Below are positions 46,479 to 57,904 of a stretch of DNA of 64,000 bases, piece by piece (within the stretch, counting starts at the first letter, position 1; each line of letters opens with the position of its first letter). A model generated the notes under the pieces. The model made no database searches, had not been told where the DNA came from, and saw only the letters and a list, made by a program, of their open reading frames with translations. Origin of the DNA: Pleodorina starrii (lineage: Eukaryota; Chlorophyta; Chlorophyceae; Chlamydomonadales; Volvocaceae). The stretch covers positions 5,028,501 through 5,092,500 of the forward strand of contig BRXU01000004.1 in assembly GCA_030267565.1 (NCBI GenBank), in the 5' to 3' direction. The translations under genes and the position numbers were made by a program.

Positions 46479-49400
46479 TCAGGGGGAATCGGGGGGGGCC
46501 CCAGTGTCTGGAGGACCGACAAACACAACACGGTCCGCCCGGTTGGCCAGGAATGGGTGGGATGCCGGGACCGTCTCCCAGCCATCCGGTACCATCCCTA
46601 GGGCTGCAAACGACGCGACACGGGCCCAGAAGTCTGCCACAACCGCAGCACCAATGCCGACCAACTGAGCCCGAGCAAGCGGGGCAGCGGGGGCGCCACC
46701 CCGGTACATGCGTTGGCGGCCCCGTTCCAGCGCTGCCAGGGCTGCCAAAGCCACAACATCCCAGACACAGGGACAGATCCCCGGAGGGGGCGACACGAGC
46801 CACAGATGAACCCGCTGCAGCACCGAGTCGCCCGGGGCCCCCAACACCGCCTCCAGTTCCTCACGCAGGGTGCGGGCAACAAAGCAGTCCCAAAACAGGT
46901 GCCGACGGACCCAGCACCGTCCAGCCTGTGTAATCGGTGCACCGCAGGGGCAGCAGGCAGCCCTCCCACGACCCGCTTGCCCGCGCAACAGCGGGAACCC
47001 CGTGATGCCATGCACCGCCAGTCGCCAGAGCGCCTCTTTGTGGTCATTTTCCCACCGCAGCCGCCAGAGGCGGCGCAGGGTGTCCCGGAAAGCCGCAAAC
47101 GCTAGCGGCGGCACCGGGCCCTCATGCGCGTCCGCGAGGAAGTCCTCATGGCGCGCCTTCAAGTCATGGTACGCCTCAGCTAGCTGCAGGAGGGTGCCAC
47201 GCTTGACGGAGGTGCCCAGGACAGGTGTGAACGGGCCGCCCGCAGGGCACCAGGCGAGCCTCTGCAGCAGCGCCGCCCAAGCCTCCCGGGCGGGCGGCAC
47301 AGCCACCTGGCCGGCCGCGACCTGCCGGGCCGCCGCCACCCAGCTGCCGGGGACGAGGCCCAAAAGGTCGTCCAGCTGGTCCGAGATGGACGGTCCGCTG
47401 GCATCCACCGCTGCGCCAAGCTCCCCGTAGCCCAGCACGCCTCGCAGTACCAGCTGCCGTAGCTGCAAAGTGCAGTGGCGAGCAATGCGGGGGGACATGC
47501 CCGCAGGCCGACGACGCGCCGCCGCCAAAGCGACGCGCGTCGGCACGAGCGCGTCCCAGCAGCGCACAGCGACACCGAGGGTGGTGAGACCGCGCAGTCC
47601 GAAGAGTGCCGGGAAGGTGACCTCCAGGCACGCGCCGCCGGGCCCCAGGAGTGCCGGGTTGCTCCACAGCGGCGCCGAGTAGCACCAGGGGCCCGCCATG
47701 GCGTCGGGTTCCGGGACGATGAGGGGCCCGAGGTAAGCGGCTGCACCAAGCAGCCGGGCGAATGCAGGGCATCCACGGGGCGCCGGAGCCCCCAGGACGC
47801 GGCCGCCCCCAGGGGCCAGGAGGCACAAGGGGTGGGCCGCCGGGTGGCACCGTTGCAGCAGATGCAGGGCGACATCAGTCCAGGGCGGGTCGGCGGGGAG
47901 GAGGCCGGCCGCCCCTGCGGCACAGCGCACCGCCGCCACCGCGTGCCGGGCCCGGACGTGGGCCACGAGCGGCAGGAGCCCAAAGCCGCCGACGGCGGGG
48001 GGCAGGGCGAGGACCCCCAAGCTCACCCCGACGAGGCGGGCGTTGGGCGCAGCCGTGTACATGGCGGGGGTCATCCTCCGCTCCACCACCGCAGCGGTGA
48101 GGCCAAGGAGACGGTCCAGGTCGGCACGAGGGGGCAGACCCTGGAACTCCATGTGGTAGAGCGCTTTGCTGAGGGCGTAGGCCGACGCTGCCGCCGCCAT
48201 GCCGAAAGTGGTGAGAGGCAGCCGCGCAACCAGAGCCAGCGCGGACTCCACTCCAGCAAGCCGCACCGGCACGGCCTGAGCGTCGTTGCGGAGGCCCACA
48301 CCGAGCGTTTTGGCCTGGGCAACGATGCGTAGCTGCGCCGCCGGGCCGACGAAGGCAGTGAGGGGCAAGGGGGACACCGTCGAGCCCACTCCGCCGTCCG
48401 CCGGGGCAGGAGGGGGCGCGGCGGGGTTGCCGATCACGAGCAAGCGGGCTGCCGCAGCCCGCAGGATGGCGAGCAGGGCGGCGGGGGCGCCGGGATGAGG
48501 GACAGCCGCCGCCGGTGTCGGCACCGGTGCTGCTGGGGCCAGGTTCCGGAGAGCCGCAACAAGGGCGGCGGCGGCGCCAATAGGCTGGGGAGCTGGGGGG
48601 GCGGCAGCGGCATGGCCGGGCGCTGCGGCTGTAACTGGCACCACGGCGGCGATGGCGGTGATGGCGGCGGCGGGGCCAGGGAGGCTGCGGGGGGCGGCGA
48701 CGGCCACACCAGCCGCCCCGATAGGGGCGGCCAGCGCGGTGCTCGCCACGCCAGCAGCGGGGTTCCCACCGTCCGGCACAGGGCCCAACGGCAGGACCTC
48801 CACCTTGTCGAGGTTCAGACGCTGTCCGGAAGCCCGGCGGAAGATCTCCATGACCGCCAGGAACCGGGGCAGGTCTGAGGCCGCTGCCAGGAAGGGGGTG
48901 CAGTCGTCGGCATATTGGGAGGCGGGGAGGGGGCGGGAGGCAGCCGGTCCCGCGCCCACCGTGATACCGACGCCCTGGGCCTTCAGCCAGCACAACAGTG
49001 CCTGGGCGATGGCGAGGTAGAGGAGCGGGGCCAGCGGGCAGCCCTGCCGGACGCCCGCTGTGATGGGCACTCGAGCAGAGCGGAAGCCATTGACCAGAGC
49101 CGCAGCGCCGGTGTTGGCGTGGAGCAGCCGCACCCATTGGAGGAAGTCCTGGCCAACGCCCAGGGTCTCCAGGCAGGCGAAGAGGAAGTCCCGGTCGACC
49201 GTGTCGTACGCCTTGTAGAAGTCGAGGAAGACCGCGAGGCCAGGGCGGTGCTGCGCCCGCAGCAGCTCGGGCAGCAGCTGCAGGAGCCACACGTTGTCCC
49301 CAATGCGGCGGGAACGGAGGAAGGCGGTCTGCTCAGGGTCGATGGTGGCCCCAAAGACCGGGAGCAGCCGACGTGCCAGCACACGTGCAAGGGTCCGGTA

Positions 49401-49484
49401 GTCGGTGTCAAGCAGGGTGATGGGCCGGTAGTCCCATAGCCCTAGCAGGGCCGGGGCCGGTAGCAGGGTGATGGGCCGGCCGCC
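46479..49484 (-). CDS. LINE reverse transcriptase ORF, lacking its N-terminal part
   Basis: An open frame of 1,001 codons follows an in-frame TAG at 49485-49487. Reverse-transcriptase blocks are clear: DYRPITLLDTDYRTLARVLA, AFLRSRRIGDN, AVFLDFYKAYDTVDRDF (first catalytic Asp), GVRQGCPLAPLLY, and QYADDCTPFL (YADD active site), then LNLDKVEVLPLG. A long Ala/Pro-rich insert follows. Near the C-terminus a Cys/His cluster (CCPCGAPITQ ... RRHLFWDC) resembles the zinc-knuckle seen after LINE reverse transcriptases. No stop or frameshift interrupts the frame, which suggests a fairly recent insertion. There is no start codon of its own that I would trust, and the endonuclease is missing, so the copy is probably dead. 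An 18-bp direct repeat at 49411-49428 and 49462-49479 marks a small in-frame duplication at the truncated end. Confidence 0.88.
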   Translation of the reverse strand, partial: GGRPITLLPAPALLGLWDYRPITLLDTDYRTLARVLARRLLPVFGATIDPEQTAFLRSRRIGDNVWLLQLLPELLRAQHRPGLAVFLDFYKAYDTVDRDFLFACLETLGVGQDFLQWVRLLHANTGAAALVNGFRSARVPITAGVRQGCPLAPLLYLAIAQALLCWLKAQGVGITVGAGPAASRPLPASQYADDCTPFLAAASDLPRFLAVMEIFRRASGQRLNLDKVEVLPLGPVPDGGNPAAGVASTALAAPIGAAGVAVAAPRSLPGPAAAITAIAAVVPVTAAAPGHAAAAPPAPQPIGAAAALVAALRNLAPAAPVPTPAAAVPHPGAPAALLAILRAAAARLLVIGNPAAPPPAPADGGVGSTVSPLPLTAFVGPAAQLRIVAQAKTLGVGLRNDAQAVPVRLAGVESALALVARLPLTTFGMAAAASAYALSKALYHMEFQGLPPRADLDRLLGLTAAVVERRMTPAMYTAAPNARLVGVSLGVLALPPAVGGFGLLPLVAHVRARHAVAAVRCAAGAAGLLPADPPWTDVALHLLQRCHPAAHPLCLLAPGGGRVLGAPAPRGCPAFARLLGAAAYLGPLIVPEPDAMAGPWCYSAPLWSNPALLGPGGACLEVTFPALFGLRGLTTLGVAVRCWDALVPTRVALAAARRRPAGMSPRIARHCTLQLRQLVLRGVLGYGELGAAVDASGPSISDQLDDLLGLVPGSWVAAARQVAAGQVAVPPAREAWAALLQRLAWCPAGGPFTPVLGTSVKRGTLLQLAEAYHDLKARHEDFLADAHEGPVPPLAFAAFRDTLRRLWRLRWENDHKEALWRLAVHGITGFPLLRGQAGRGRAACCPCGAPITQAGRCWVRRHLFWDCFVARTLREELEAVLGAPGDSVLQRVHLWLVSPPPGICPCVWDVVALAALAALERGRQRMYRGGAPAAPLARAQLVGIGAAVVADFWARVASFAALGMVPDGWETVPASHPFLANRADRVVFVGPPDTGAPPDSP

Positions 49485-49487
49485 CTA

Positions 49488-50652
49488 GCCCTTCAACTCC
49501 ACCCGTACGGATTGAACGGGGCCCCGCCCTTTTTCCGGCTTCAAGGAAGCCGACACCAACCCCTTGTCGAAGGGTTGTTTTTGGAATAAGATAGATGACC
49601 TGAAACAACCTTGCACGTGGCCATTCCGTGATCTGCGGCGGCCAGCTTGCGTGCATGAACGTGCCCATGTTGCGTTGAAGCGTGTCACGCAAAGCGAATT
49701 GGGTTGAGTTGTCGGCCGCTTCTGGTGGGGTAATGATTCGGTTTACATTGAACCAGGTGATGCAGTTTTTACTCATCGGTTGCCTCAGAAGAGATGTCGG
49801 CTGTCACGTAGTGGAGCGGAGATGCGCCCCCCGGTGGCCAAAAGCACAACCCAACACAATTCCAGAGCCCAACTGTCCGCCTCCTTGTCATTGGTGCACC
49901 TTTTGCTGGGTTGCCGGGAGCGTCAGCCTATCAGCCTATCAGGGAGGCGGCCCAACGCCTGGCGGCGTGGCCATTGCTCTGTGGGAGGAGGCCTTGTACC
50001 GATGCGGTACGCCCTGCACTGCACTGCGCTGCCCTGTGCTACCTCACCGGCCACTGCAGGGACTTCTGCCTTGTCATTCTCGTCCTTGGTCAGTCCTCAT
50101 CACCACCTAAGGCAAACCACATTAGTTGGAGCAGCCGCAGCCACTGCGCCGCCGGTGTTGCGGCCTAAGCTTGTTAAGAAGCGGCCCCAATCCCGCACAT
50201 TGCGGCTGACTCAAATTTGGCGATTGCCGCAATGATGCAGTTGGTTGGTTGCCACGCGGGGCGTAGTCTCCATAGGGTCGGACAAAAAAATTCCCAGGCG
50301 GAGGCGGCTGGCGGATGTGGGATGTGATAAACTGCCTCCTTGCGCACCCCACTTGCTCCCACGACGACGCAACCTCTGCAGCCCAGCCCAACCTGCACAA
50401 CCTGCAACTCCCTGGAACGGAATCAAGCAACGCCCATCCCGGCCTTATTCGCGCGTATTGCCGCCCGGCACACATCCATCTCCTCCCGGAAAGAAAGCAC
50501 ACGGCTTCTCCCGCACTAAGGCCTCCTTAGCCCGGTTCTCCTGAAGCCCACCCGAAGCCGACAAACCCTTCCATCCCCGCCTCCGCCTCTGACTGCTGCC
50601 GGGGCAACCCCGTCCCGCCCTCCGTTTCTCCATCCACCCACACCGACCCCCC
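49488..50652. other. Spacer between the LINE 5' truncation and the HACD gene
   Basis: The left part may still be LINE-derived or target sequence; a frame at 49485-49688 (minus) ends in ..VQSVRVELKG just before the reverse-transcriptase frame, but shows no known motif. A (C/G)AACCC-type hairpin lies around 49550-49575. The right part should be the 3' UTR and downstream region of the HACD gene. I see no other gene and no close TGTAA on the minus strand. Confidence 0.4.
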
Positions 50653-52550
50653 TCAGCTGCGCTTCTTGTTCCCCGCGGCGCTGCCGCTGCCGCTGCCGCC
50701 GCCGCTGAGCACCTTTTTCCGTTGTGCCAACATGTAGAGGTACAGCTGCGGCAGGCCTGCGGGCGCGGGGGTGCAAAGGCCGAAAGAAAAGCAGGCGCGC
50801 TTCAGAACTGGCCTGTCGCAAGCACACACACGCACGCTGGGTTGTGCGGGAACTCGTGGGTGTCACGGCGGCGGCGATGGCAGCTGCCATCGCCCGCATG
50901 GCCTAGGCCGCACTGCCCAACGGGTTCACACGCGTCCAAATGAATGAATGAATGAGAAACAACAGCGTTGTCGTCACAAATGTCCAAGAGACACCGCACG
51001 TCTGTCGTTCCACCCGTAACGACGTTTCCCTGGAACAACCACCACATAACGCAAGGACGCATGCATGCATGCACCGCAACTTGACGCGAACCGACGCACT
51101 GTGACGCGAACCAACGCAACGCACCGGGCACGTAGCTGGCCACAATGACCAGGCAGAAGAGGAAGTAATCGAAGCCGAAGTTGAGGGCGTTGGGCATGTC
51201 GACGCTCCACATGTGGGCGGCGCGGATGGCGGGAAGTGCCAGCCAGGCCATGGTCAGCTCGCTGGCCACGCCAATGGGATACAGCGGGATGAAGGTGCTG
51301 TACCGCAGCCACAGTACCGCGTACGGCACGGAGCCGGCCACCTCCTGCGGGGTCAGCGTCGACAGAGGCAGCGGCGAGGTACCGGTACTGATTGGTGGTA
51401 GGTGCCTTTGATCGATTCCGACATGCAGCTTCAGAATCAGAGATTGGGAGCGACCGCTGTATGGCAAAACCACACCAGTCTCATGTTTCAGCGTCCAGCC
51501 CCGCGTGCGGACCCAGGGGTCATTCGGGGTTACCCTCACTCCTACTCCGTTGGCTTTCCATTCACACAACCGTTTTAGCGCGTGCTTTTGCCGCCATGCC
51601 CCACCTCCTAGTACGAACCAGCAGCCAGCGCACCTTAATCGCGAAGAAGCCGTACCGTACGACCTCCGTGATCGACCAGGCCGCCAGCAGCGTGGCCAAG
51701 TTGAGCTGCGGCTGGAAGTCAGCCAGCTTGGGACCCAGCAGCAGGGCTCCCCGCGTTGCCTGATCAGGCGCCAGGTTAATGATGCCCCACAGCACCCACA
51801 GCCGGGAGGCCACCTGCATGCCTGCGCCGCGATGCCGCATGCCGCGCGCCCCGTCCATTACACACAGCCGCGCGGTGAGAGCAGCGAAGCAGCAAGTGGA
51901 AAAGCAGCTTGCCAAATTACCCGGCTGGGTTTGAGTCATGAACCCAGTTTCGGTGCCGGTGACGGGACCCAACGGAAGATAGCAGTGTTGTTGGCCAGTG
52001 CCGCAAGGCACATATGGCTCGGGCCAGCCCTGTGATACCTGTGATCGCTACGGGCGACCTGACGAGGCCGATGGCGCTGTGAATGACCTCCATAATGGCC
52101 GCCGTTTGGGACACCTTTAGGGGCAGTTCCACAACCTGGGGAAACAGTAGGGGATGGGAAGGAGCACACCGGGACCGCGACGAGAGGGCGTCCCAGCATC
52201 ATCAACGAAAGGCTCCCGCCGGCACGAGACATGCTTTCTCCCGTCCTAAGTGATATGTATAAAGCAGCCGCGGCCCGGTGTCCAGGTTATGATGTACTTG
52301 GAACCCCGGCACCGATGAGCATAGGCACCGACCGACCCCGGGGCCCGTCCGCACCTTCCACAGGTCGGACGTTTTGCCATGGTTAAGAAGCATGGTGTCG
52401 ATGGTCAGATACAGGCAGTAGCCCCTGCGGCCGCACAGCTCGAGGCATCGATCGCCGTAACGGTCACCGGAGCGCAAAGCACGGGCATAACACATCTTAC
52501 CAACCCAAAACGAGCGCTGCATTGTAGAGAAATAAGTAGGGGTTCCCGGC
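50653..52550 (-). CDS. Very-long-chain (3R)-3-hydroxyacyl-CoA dehydratase (HACD / PAS2 / Phs1 family), first exon not located
   Basis: Six exons (52550-52501, 52424-52355, 52135-52039, 51821-51634, 51344-51125, 50756-50653) join in phase to 242 residues plus an unlocated first exon that carries the Met. The protein removes water from 3-hydroxyacyl-CoA in the ER fatty-acid elongation cycle. Family motifs are strong: YLFLYNAALVLGWGYCLYL, VELPLKVSQTAAIMEVIHSAIGLVRSP, QVASRLWVLWGI, SITEVVRYGFFA, WLRYSTFIPLYPIGVASE, MPNALNFGFDYFLF, and PQLYLYMLAQRKKVL. The Tyr of LYPIG and the Glu of VASE, seven residues on, match the catalytic Tyr/Glu pair of yeast Phs1. Several hydrophobic helices are evident, as expected for a six-pass membrane enzyme. 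The C-terminus ends KKRS, a KKXX ER-retrieval signal. The start exon must lie above 52551, in phase 0. Confidence 0.92.
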
Positions 52551-53183
52551 CTGCAGAAGCGGGCTCCACGTAAGGCGCCGCGACGGGTTGGCACAATCGC
52601 GCCAAGAAACAGACGTCGTGCTAGCTGCTCGGGTATCCGAGACCACATACCATTGGGTGCAATCTGAGCTTCAGACCTTGTATGTTCAAACTGGGGACGC
52701 GAACACCCAACTATGAACAATGCTTGGTCTCGGACGGGCTTAATGCGGATGCCCACAAAGCAGTAGTCCGGCTGTAAATAATTTGAAGAATTTTTTGTAT
52801 TATGCAGCTTCATGTAAAGGTGAGTATCTCGATGGGTACGAGGGCGAGAGGCGAACACACAGTGCGAGCGCCAATGTTTCCTAGAGTGGAAGCATCGGGG
52901 CCTGCCACTGAACCGCCAGTGGCATATGCATGAACACAGAGAGCTCGTAACTGATCAATTCACGGTCAAAGGAATGGTCAATCCTCCTCCAGCCCGCCGC
53001 TAACCGTCCAACCGCTTCGCTCGAGCGGCTGCGCCGGAGTATAAAAACAAATGCATAGCAGCCAATCCACCCATACGTCCATCAAAAAACCCACCGTCAA
53101 GTTATTCATCCACAGTCCCAAACAATACACAACAAACTCACCCCACACAAAGCCAGGCCGAAACCCCAACCCCGCTAGTCCCG
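52551..53183. other. HACD first exon/promoter region and NOL9 3' UTR
   Basis: The unlocated first coding exon of the HACD gene and its promoter must lie in the left part of this stretch; several ATGs are present but none gives an unambiguous exon with a good donor in the right phase. The right part, an AT-rich segment around 53041-53180, is probably the 3' UTR of the NOL9-like gene. No TGTAA signal for that gene is visible here. Confidence 0.45.
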
Positions 53184-56100
53184 CTACCCCGCCAGCTCCA
53201 CCAGCGACGAGCGCGACAGGTTCTTGCGCGCCTTGCCCGCCCCCGCCCCCGTCGCCTCCGCCGACAGGCCGAACAGCTGCTGGTACGGCCACGCCACCTC
53301 GCCGCCCACCACCAGCGAGCCCGGCAGCTCCAGCCGCCCCACCACCAGCGCCCCCACACATTCCAGCACATCACCGTCCACATCCGTCAGCACATATGCC
53401 GTACGATTGGTCATGTCCACCGCACGTACAATGCCCAGCCCCACGCACGGCAGCAGCGGCGGCGGAGCTGCGCTGGCGCCGATGTAGCTGACCCGCCCCG
53501 GCGGGTACGCCGCCGCCGCCGCCGCCTCGTCCAGGCCCCACCACGCGGCGGAGGCTGCCGCCGACGCCGCTGCCGCGGCGGGCGGCGGCGGGGCGGTCGT
53601 GGCCAGCAGCCCCACAACGGCGCCGTTGAGCAGTCGACCCAGTTGTTGGTGGGGGAGGGAACCGGCCAGCAGGTGCACGTGCAGGAGGTCCAGGGAGATG
53701 TGCCAGGGGGGCAGGGACGCCAGCGCGCCGGCGTTTCGCCAAAAGTCATCGGACTCGTAGCTGCCCCTGCGAGGTGAGTTGTGGGAGCGCGGGCCGCAGC
53801 GGCAGCGGCATGGCGGCAGCGGCGTGTACTTGAGCTGGGGGAATTGGGCGTGCGATGATTCAGTAACTTTTAGTGGGTTGGGGCCGGCGGCGCAGGCGGA
53901 GCATTTAGGGCGGCGCATGCCGCGCGGCGGGCGCCGGAGCGGTGCATGCCTCTCTCTTGTCTCTTCGCCTGCGCATCCTTCTCCGCCGCCATCCCCCTGC
54001 CGTTCACGTTCACACTCCACGCGCCCCACCCCATACCCGCTGCCCCCCCTTCCCTTTCCCTTTCCCTCACCATGCCGGCTCAGAGCCCACCACCCGCTTG
54101 GCCCACGCATGCCACGCCAGCCCCCGGCAGTCCACCGGCTTCAGCGACCGAAGCGTCACCGTCAGTGGGGCGCCGCCGCCGCCACCGCCTCCGCGGGGCC
54201 TCCCCGGCCCCAGGTCTCGCTCCGCCGAGGCGCCGCCGCCGCCGTCGCTGCTGCAGGGTCTCCCGCCGCCGGCGTCCTGGCCGCCGCCGCTGCCGCCGCC
54301 GCCGGGGGCAGCAGCTGCCTGTGTGTTTGCATCGACCAGGGTGTCGAGGGTGATGAGCACCGCGGGCGCCGCCGCCGCGGCCGCCTGAGCGTCCCGTGGG
54401 TCGCACCAGAAGGCGCCACGCGGCAGGTTCTTCTTCTCGGAGCCGCCCCGGATCTGGAGGGGGCGAGAACGAGAAAGAGGGTGAGGGAGAGGGCGTGCGG
54501 ACCAGCGGAGGGGGAGGCAGCCGGAAGGCGGCACCTTGACGGACTGGGAGATTAACTGGATTGCTCCTCGTGATATGGTTACATGTGTAATTGTGTATGT
54601 GTAAGGGGCAGGAAGGCGGACCAAAAGATGTTATGCAGGTTAAAACATCTTTGCTGAGTGTTTGATTTCCCCCTAGTCTCCGTGCGGTGCGGCTCCTGCT
54701 CAATCGCCAACGGTCAGCCTCAGTCCCCCGCCCCAACACCTACTCCCATCGATATCCCTACACGACACGACGCACTGCCTTCTCCACTACCCCCACTACC
54801 CCCGCAACACACCCCACCCCACCCCACCCCACCCCACCCCACCACAGCGGTACCCGCCTGGATGACGTGGGTGGGGGCCACCAGCCGCAGCAGCTGCGTG
54901 AGTAGGTCGAAGCCCAGCCCCTTGACCCAGCCGTGTGTGTTGACCACCAGGGGCGGCCAGGGGCAGCCAATCGCCGCCAGACCCTGAGCCCAGTTCCAGT
55001 AGGTGCCGTACAGCGCTTGCGCCGCGGACAGGTACAGCTGAGGGTCGTGCTGCGGAGAGACGTCGCCCTGTATGCCCGATGGAGGGTGAGGCAGGCGGAG
55101 GGTGAGACAAGTGAAGGGTGTGACAAGTGGAGGGCAGGCAAGTGGGGGGTGGGGGTTATCCACGATTAGGCCGGGGCCCGTGAACGGTACCGTATCTGAA
55201 GAATCCTTCCCATCTGGGGGGGGATAGGTGGAGGGGTCAGGGAGTGATATGCTCCTCAAGGTGGAGGGGGTTGTACCATATGTGAGTATCCGTGTTTTCT
55301 TTGTGTGTGTATGTGTGTTCGGGGAGGGCCGTACGGGGACCACGAGGGCGCTGCGCCGGGCGTAGCGTGTGATTTGCGATGCGGGGCTTGTGCGAGAGTC
55401 CCGGAACAGGAGGTTGTCGCGCCTCCACACTCCATGTACCCACTTCCCCCCAAAAGAACACACATGACGCGTAGGGTGCGCAGGGCCCTGTCGTACTCGG
55501 CAAACACAAGCCCAGAGCCCAACCTCCTGCGGGGGTGGCCAGGCCGGTCCATGGTCGCTGCGAGGTCGCTGCAGCACGTCCGCCTTTCCCCACATAACCC
55601 TCCCGCCGCTTGTGGCCCTGTACCCCCTCCCCGCCCCCCCGTTTGAGACCTCGTCCCCTCGCCCTCACCGCCCTCACCGCCCTCACCGCCCCTCACCACG
55701 AAACGCGCCGCCCAGGGCTGCCGCGAGTGCGCGTGCGGCGGCCCCACCAGCGGACTGCCCGGCCCCAGCAGGTGCAGCGACAACAGCCCGGGCGGCGTGA
55801 ACTCGGGCTGACCCACGTCGGTGTCCAGAAACGCCACCGCAGGCCACCCGCCGCCACTGCCACTGCCACCACCGGAACCACCGCCAGTGCCAGCGCCCAT
55901 GGGATCGGGCTCCTGCTGCTGCGCCAGGTCCAACAGTCGGTTGGTGATGAGTCGGGCCAGGGAGGACTTGCCCATGCCCTTTGCGCCCAGCACCGCCAGC
56001 ACCACAGGCGCGCCGGAGGCGGCGGCGGCGCAGACATCGTCGACCGCCTGGGGGATTGGGGTGGGATTGGGGTTGGGGTGGGATGGGGGTTAGGGTGGAT

Positions 56101-57904
56101 ATTTGGGGGGTAATAAGAACGGCCCGGGGGGGGGCGGGCGGTCGGGTCGTCTGGGGGCGGGCAGGGCGAGCGGCTGGGAGCCTCTGCTGCGCTGGGCAGC
56201 TGCATGACGAAGAGCGAGGGAGGTGCTGCCGGAGCAGTGGGGGCAGTGGGAGCAGGATTCCAACCCACTACAGCACACCGCAACACACCCCTTCACATCA
56301 ACGACGGGGAGGCGGCAGCGCGGCCCTGCGCCCCTGCTCCTCACCTGCGCCCAATCCCTGCTGACCGTCATTGACGCAGGGGCCCGTGGGTCGCTGGGCC
56401 GGTGCAGCGCAAACGTGCAGGGCGAGGCGGCCTGGGCCTGCCCCGGTGCCGCCTGCTGCTGCTGCTGCTGCTGCGGGTGCTGCTGCGGGTGCTGCGGGTG
56501 CGCAGCAGCCGGCGGCCCCGTCCTCGCGGGCGGCTGCATCAGGGGCCGGCTCTGCAGGGACAGCTCCACCACCTGCTGGGACGCGGAGAAGGGGACCTGC
56601 GGAGAAGGGCAGACCGGCGGGGGCGCAGTCGGCAGCGACGAGGGTGCATGCGCGGCGGAGGAAGTGGTGGGCGCCGGCTGGGGCAAGCTCGCAAGCAGGC
56701 GCTGCCCGGGCGCAGCGAAGGGACGGAGGCGGCGCAAGCCAACCGGGCGGGGGGGGGCATACCCCGGCTGGACTCCAGGCCCGTCCCACTGCTCGTCTCG
56801 TCCCACGCGGTCTCATTCCTTACTCATTGCTGAAGCCCCACCTGAGTGGCGTGCGCCTCTGCGGCGATGCTGATTGCCAGACTGAAGCGACCCCCCGTGG
56901 ACAGCACCAGCGGCGGACTCTCCACCGTGACCAGCTTCCTGAGAGGGAGGGAGGGTTGGGAGGGTTGGGAGGGAGGGAGGGTTGGGAGGGTTGGGGTGTG
57001 GTGGCGACGGCGGAATGTGGTGGCGACGGCGAAATGCGCGGTGTGGAGGCAGCTGCGCTGCTGCACCGCTGTGGCGAAATTACGGTATCTAGAGGGGCAG
57101 GGCAGGGCAGGGAAGGGAAGGGCAAGGAAGGGGCGCCGCGGTCACAGCAGCGAGTCGTCCATCTGGCAGTTGAACAGGCTGTCGAACTGACTGACGGCGG
57201 CCGCACTCGCGGCTCCCCCTCAGGTCGAAATGAGCCCACGCAGCACGGAGCACCAACCACTCTGCTGCCTGGTGGACCCGCGGCTGCCTGTCTGCGGGGC
57301 TGCGGTCTGGAAGCCCCGCAGGCATATCCGCAGGCACCCCGGCCGTCCCTCCCCGCCGCGCCGCGCCGGCGCTCTCACCCCATCACTCGGACCGCGCCGT
57401 GCAGCACTTGCAGCGTCGCCTCACCCACGAACATCACGCTCTGCGAGAGGGGGTCACATTGAAAGCGAAAGGGCGAAAAAGGTCGCAGAGCAGAAAACGG
57501 ACTGGAGCTGTCACAACGGATGCAATGTGTTGAGCCTTGCAACGCGCCTGAGCGGCGCCGGTATGTGCACCCGGCTCCACGACGGGCACCGACGGGTTTC
57601 GTCCCCTCCTCCCCCCCACCGCCCCGAGCCCTGGCGGACCAAGTACGCGACACCGCATCATCATGCAAGTAGCGTCGATGCCTCACCTGTGAGTCCAAGA
57701 GTTGGAGAACCGTGTAACCGGAGTGGTCTCTCCTGTTTCGTTGGGGAAGTCAGCCCGCCAGCCACGCCATAATTATCTCGTTGTGAGATACCGGATGGTT
57801 TAATAGTCTTACCATGATGGATAGTCTTCCTCAAGGCGCCGCTCCTTAGCTGGCTGGGCCGGGAGAGCGCCGGCCGACTTGCGCTTTTTCTTCTCGTTAC
57901 CCAT
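53184..57904 (-). CDS. NOL9: Polynucleotide 5'-hydroxyl-kinase NOL9/Grc3-like, nucleolar rRNA processing
   Basis: Nine exons (57904-57813, 57732-57687, 57440-57379, 56938-56842, 56596-56345, 56047-55697, 55067-54858, 54453-54071, 53766-53184) give about 691 residues, close to human NOL9 (about 700). The enzyme phosphorylates 5'-OH RNA ends during ITS2 removal from pre-rRNA. Evidence: an N-terminal basic cluster (NEKKKRKS) that may be a nuclear signal; Walker A GAKGMGKSSLARLI; VAFLDTDVGQPEFTPPGLLSL, the characteristic Clp1/Grc3 block; LVGPPHAH; SPQHDPQLYLSAAQALY; PLVVNTHGWVKGLG; and a C-terminal VGLGIVRAVDMTNRTAYVLTDVD segment followed by GALVVGRLELP. Gly- and Ala-rich insertions and a Gln run enlarge loop regions. 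The donor after THVIQ appears to be GC (CAG-GCGGGT), since only that keeps phase; this is the least certain junction. The two short N-terminal exons are supported by phase and by SGYTVLQLLDSQ. Confidence 0.9.

Larger units (their letters stand above)
46100..49490 (-). mobile_element. 5'-truncated non-LTR retrotransposon (LINE)
   Basis: The element is recognised by its long reverse-transcriptase frame, the lack of long terminal repeats, and the missing 5' part: no apurinic endonuclease domain lies upstream of the reverse transcriptase, where LINEs of the L1-like type carry it. 5' truncation is the usual result of target-primed reverse transcription. The 3' UTR on the minus strand contains three hairpins (46103-46184). 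The 3' end probably lies near 46070-46100, but I could not identify a poly(A) or simple-repeat tail or a target-site duplication, so both boundaries are approximate. Confidence 0.8.

Noticed and set aside
49485..49776. Upstream continuation of the LINE reverse transcriptase (frames with VIYLIPK)
   Set aside because: The string resembles a LINE block by eye, but it is in a different frame with no further matching motifs, so I do not extend the element to it.
55160..55690. Possible NOL9 exon in the open frame at 55256-56005
   Set aside because: The frame runs on past the good GTGAGG donor at 55696, but joining RFV directly to GDVSPQHDP in phase matches the family; the rest is intron.
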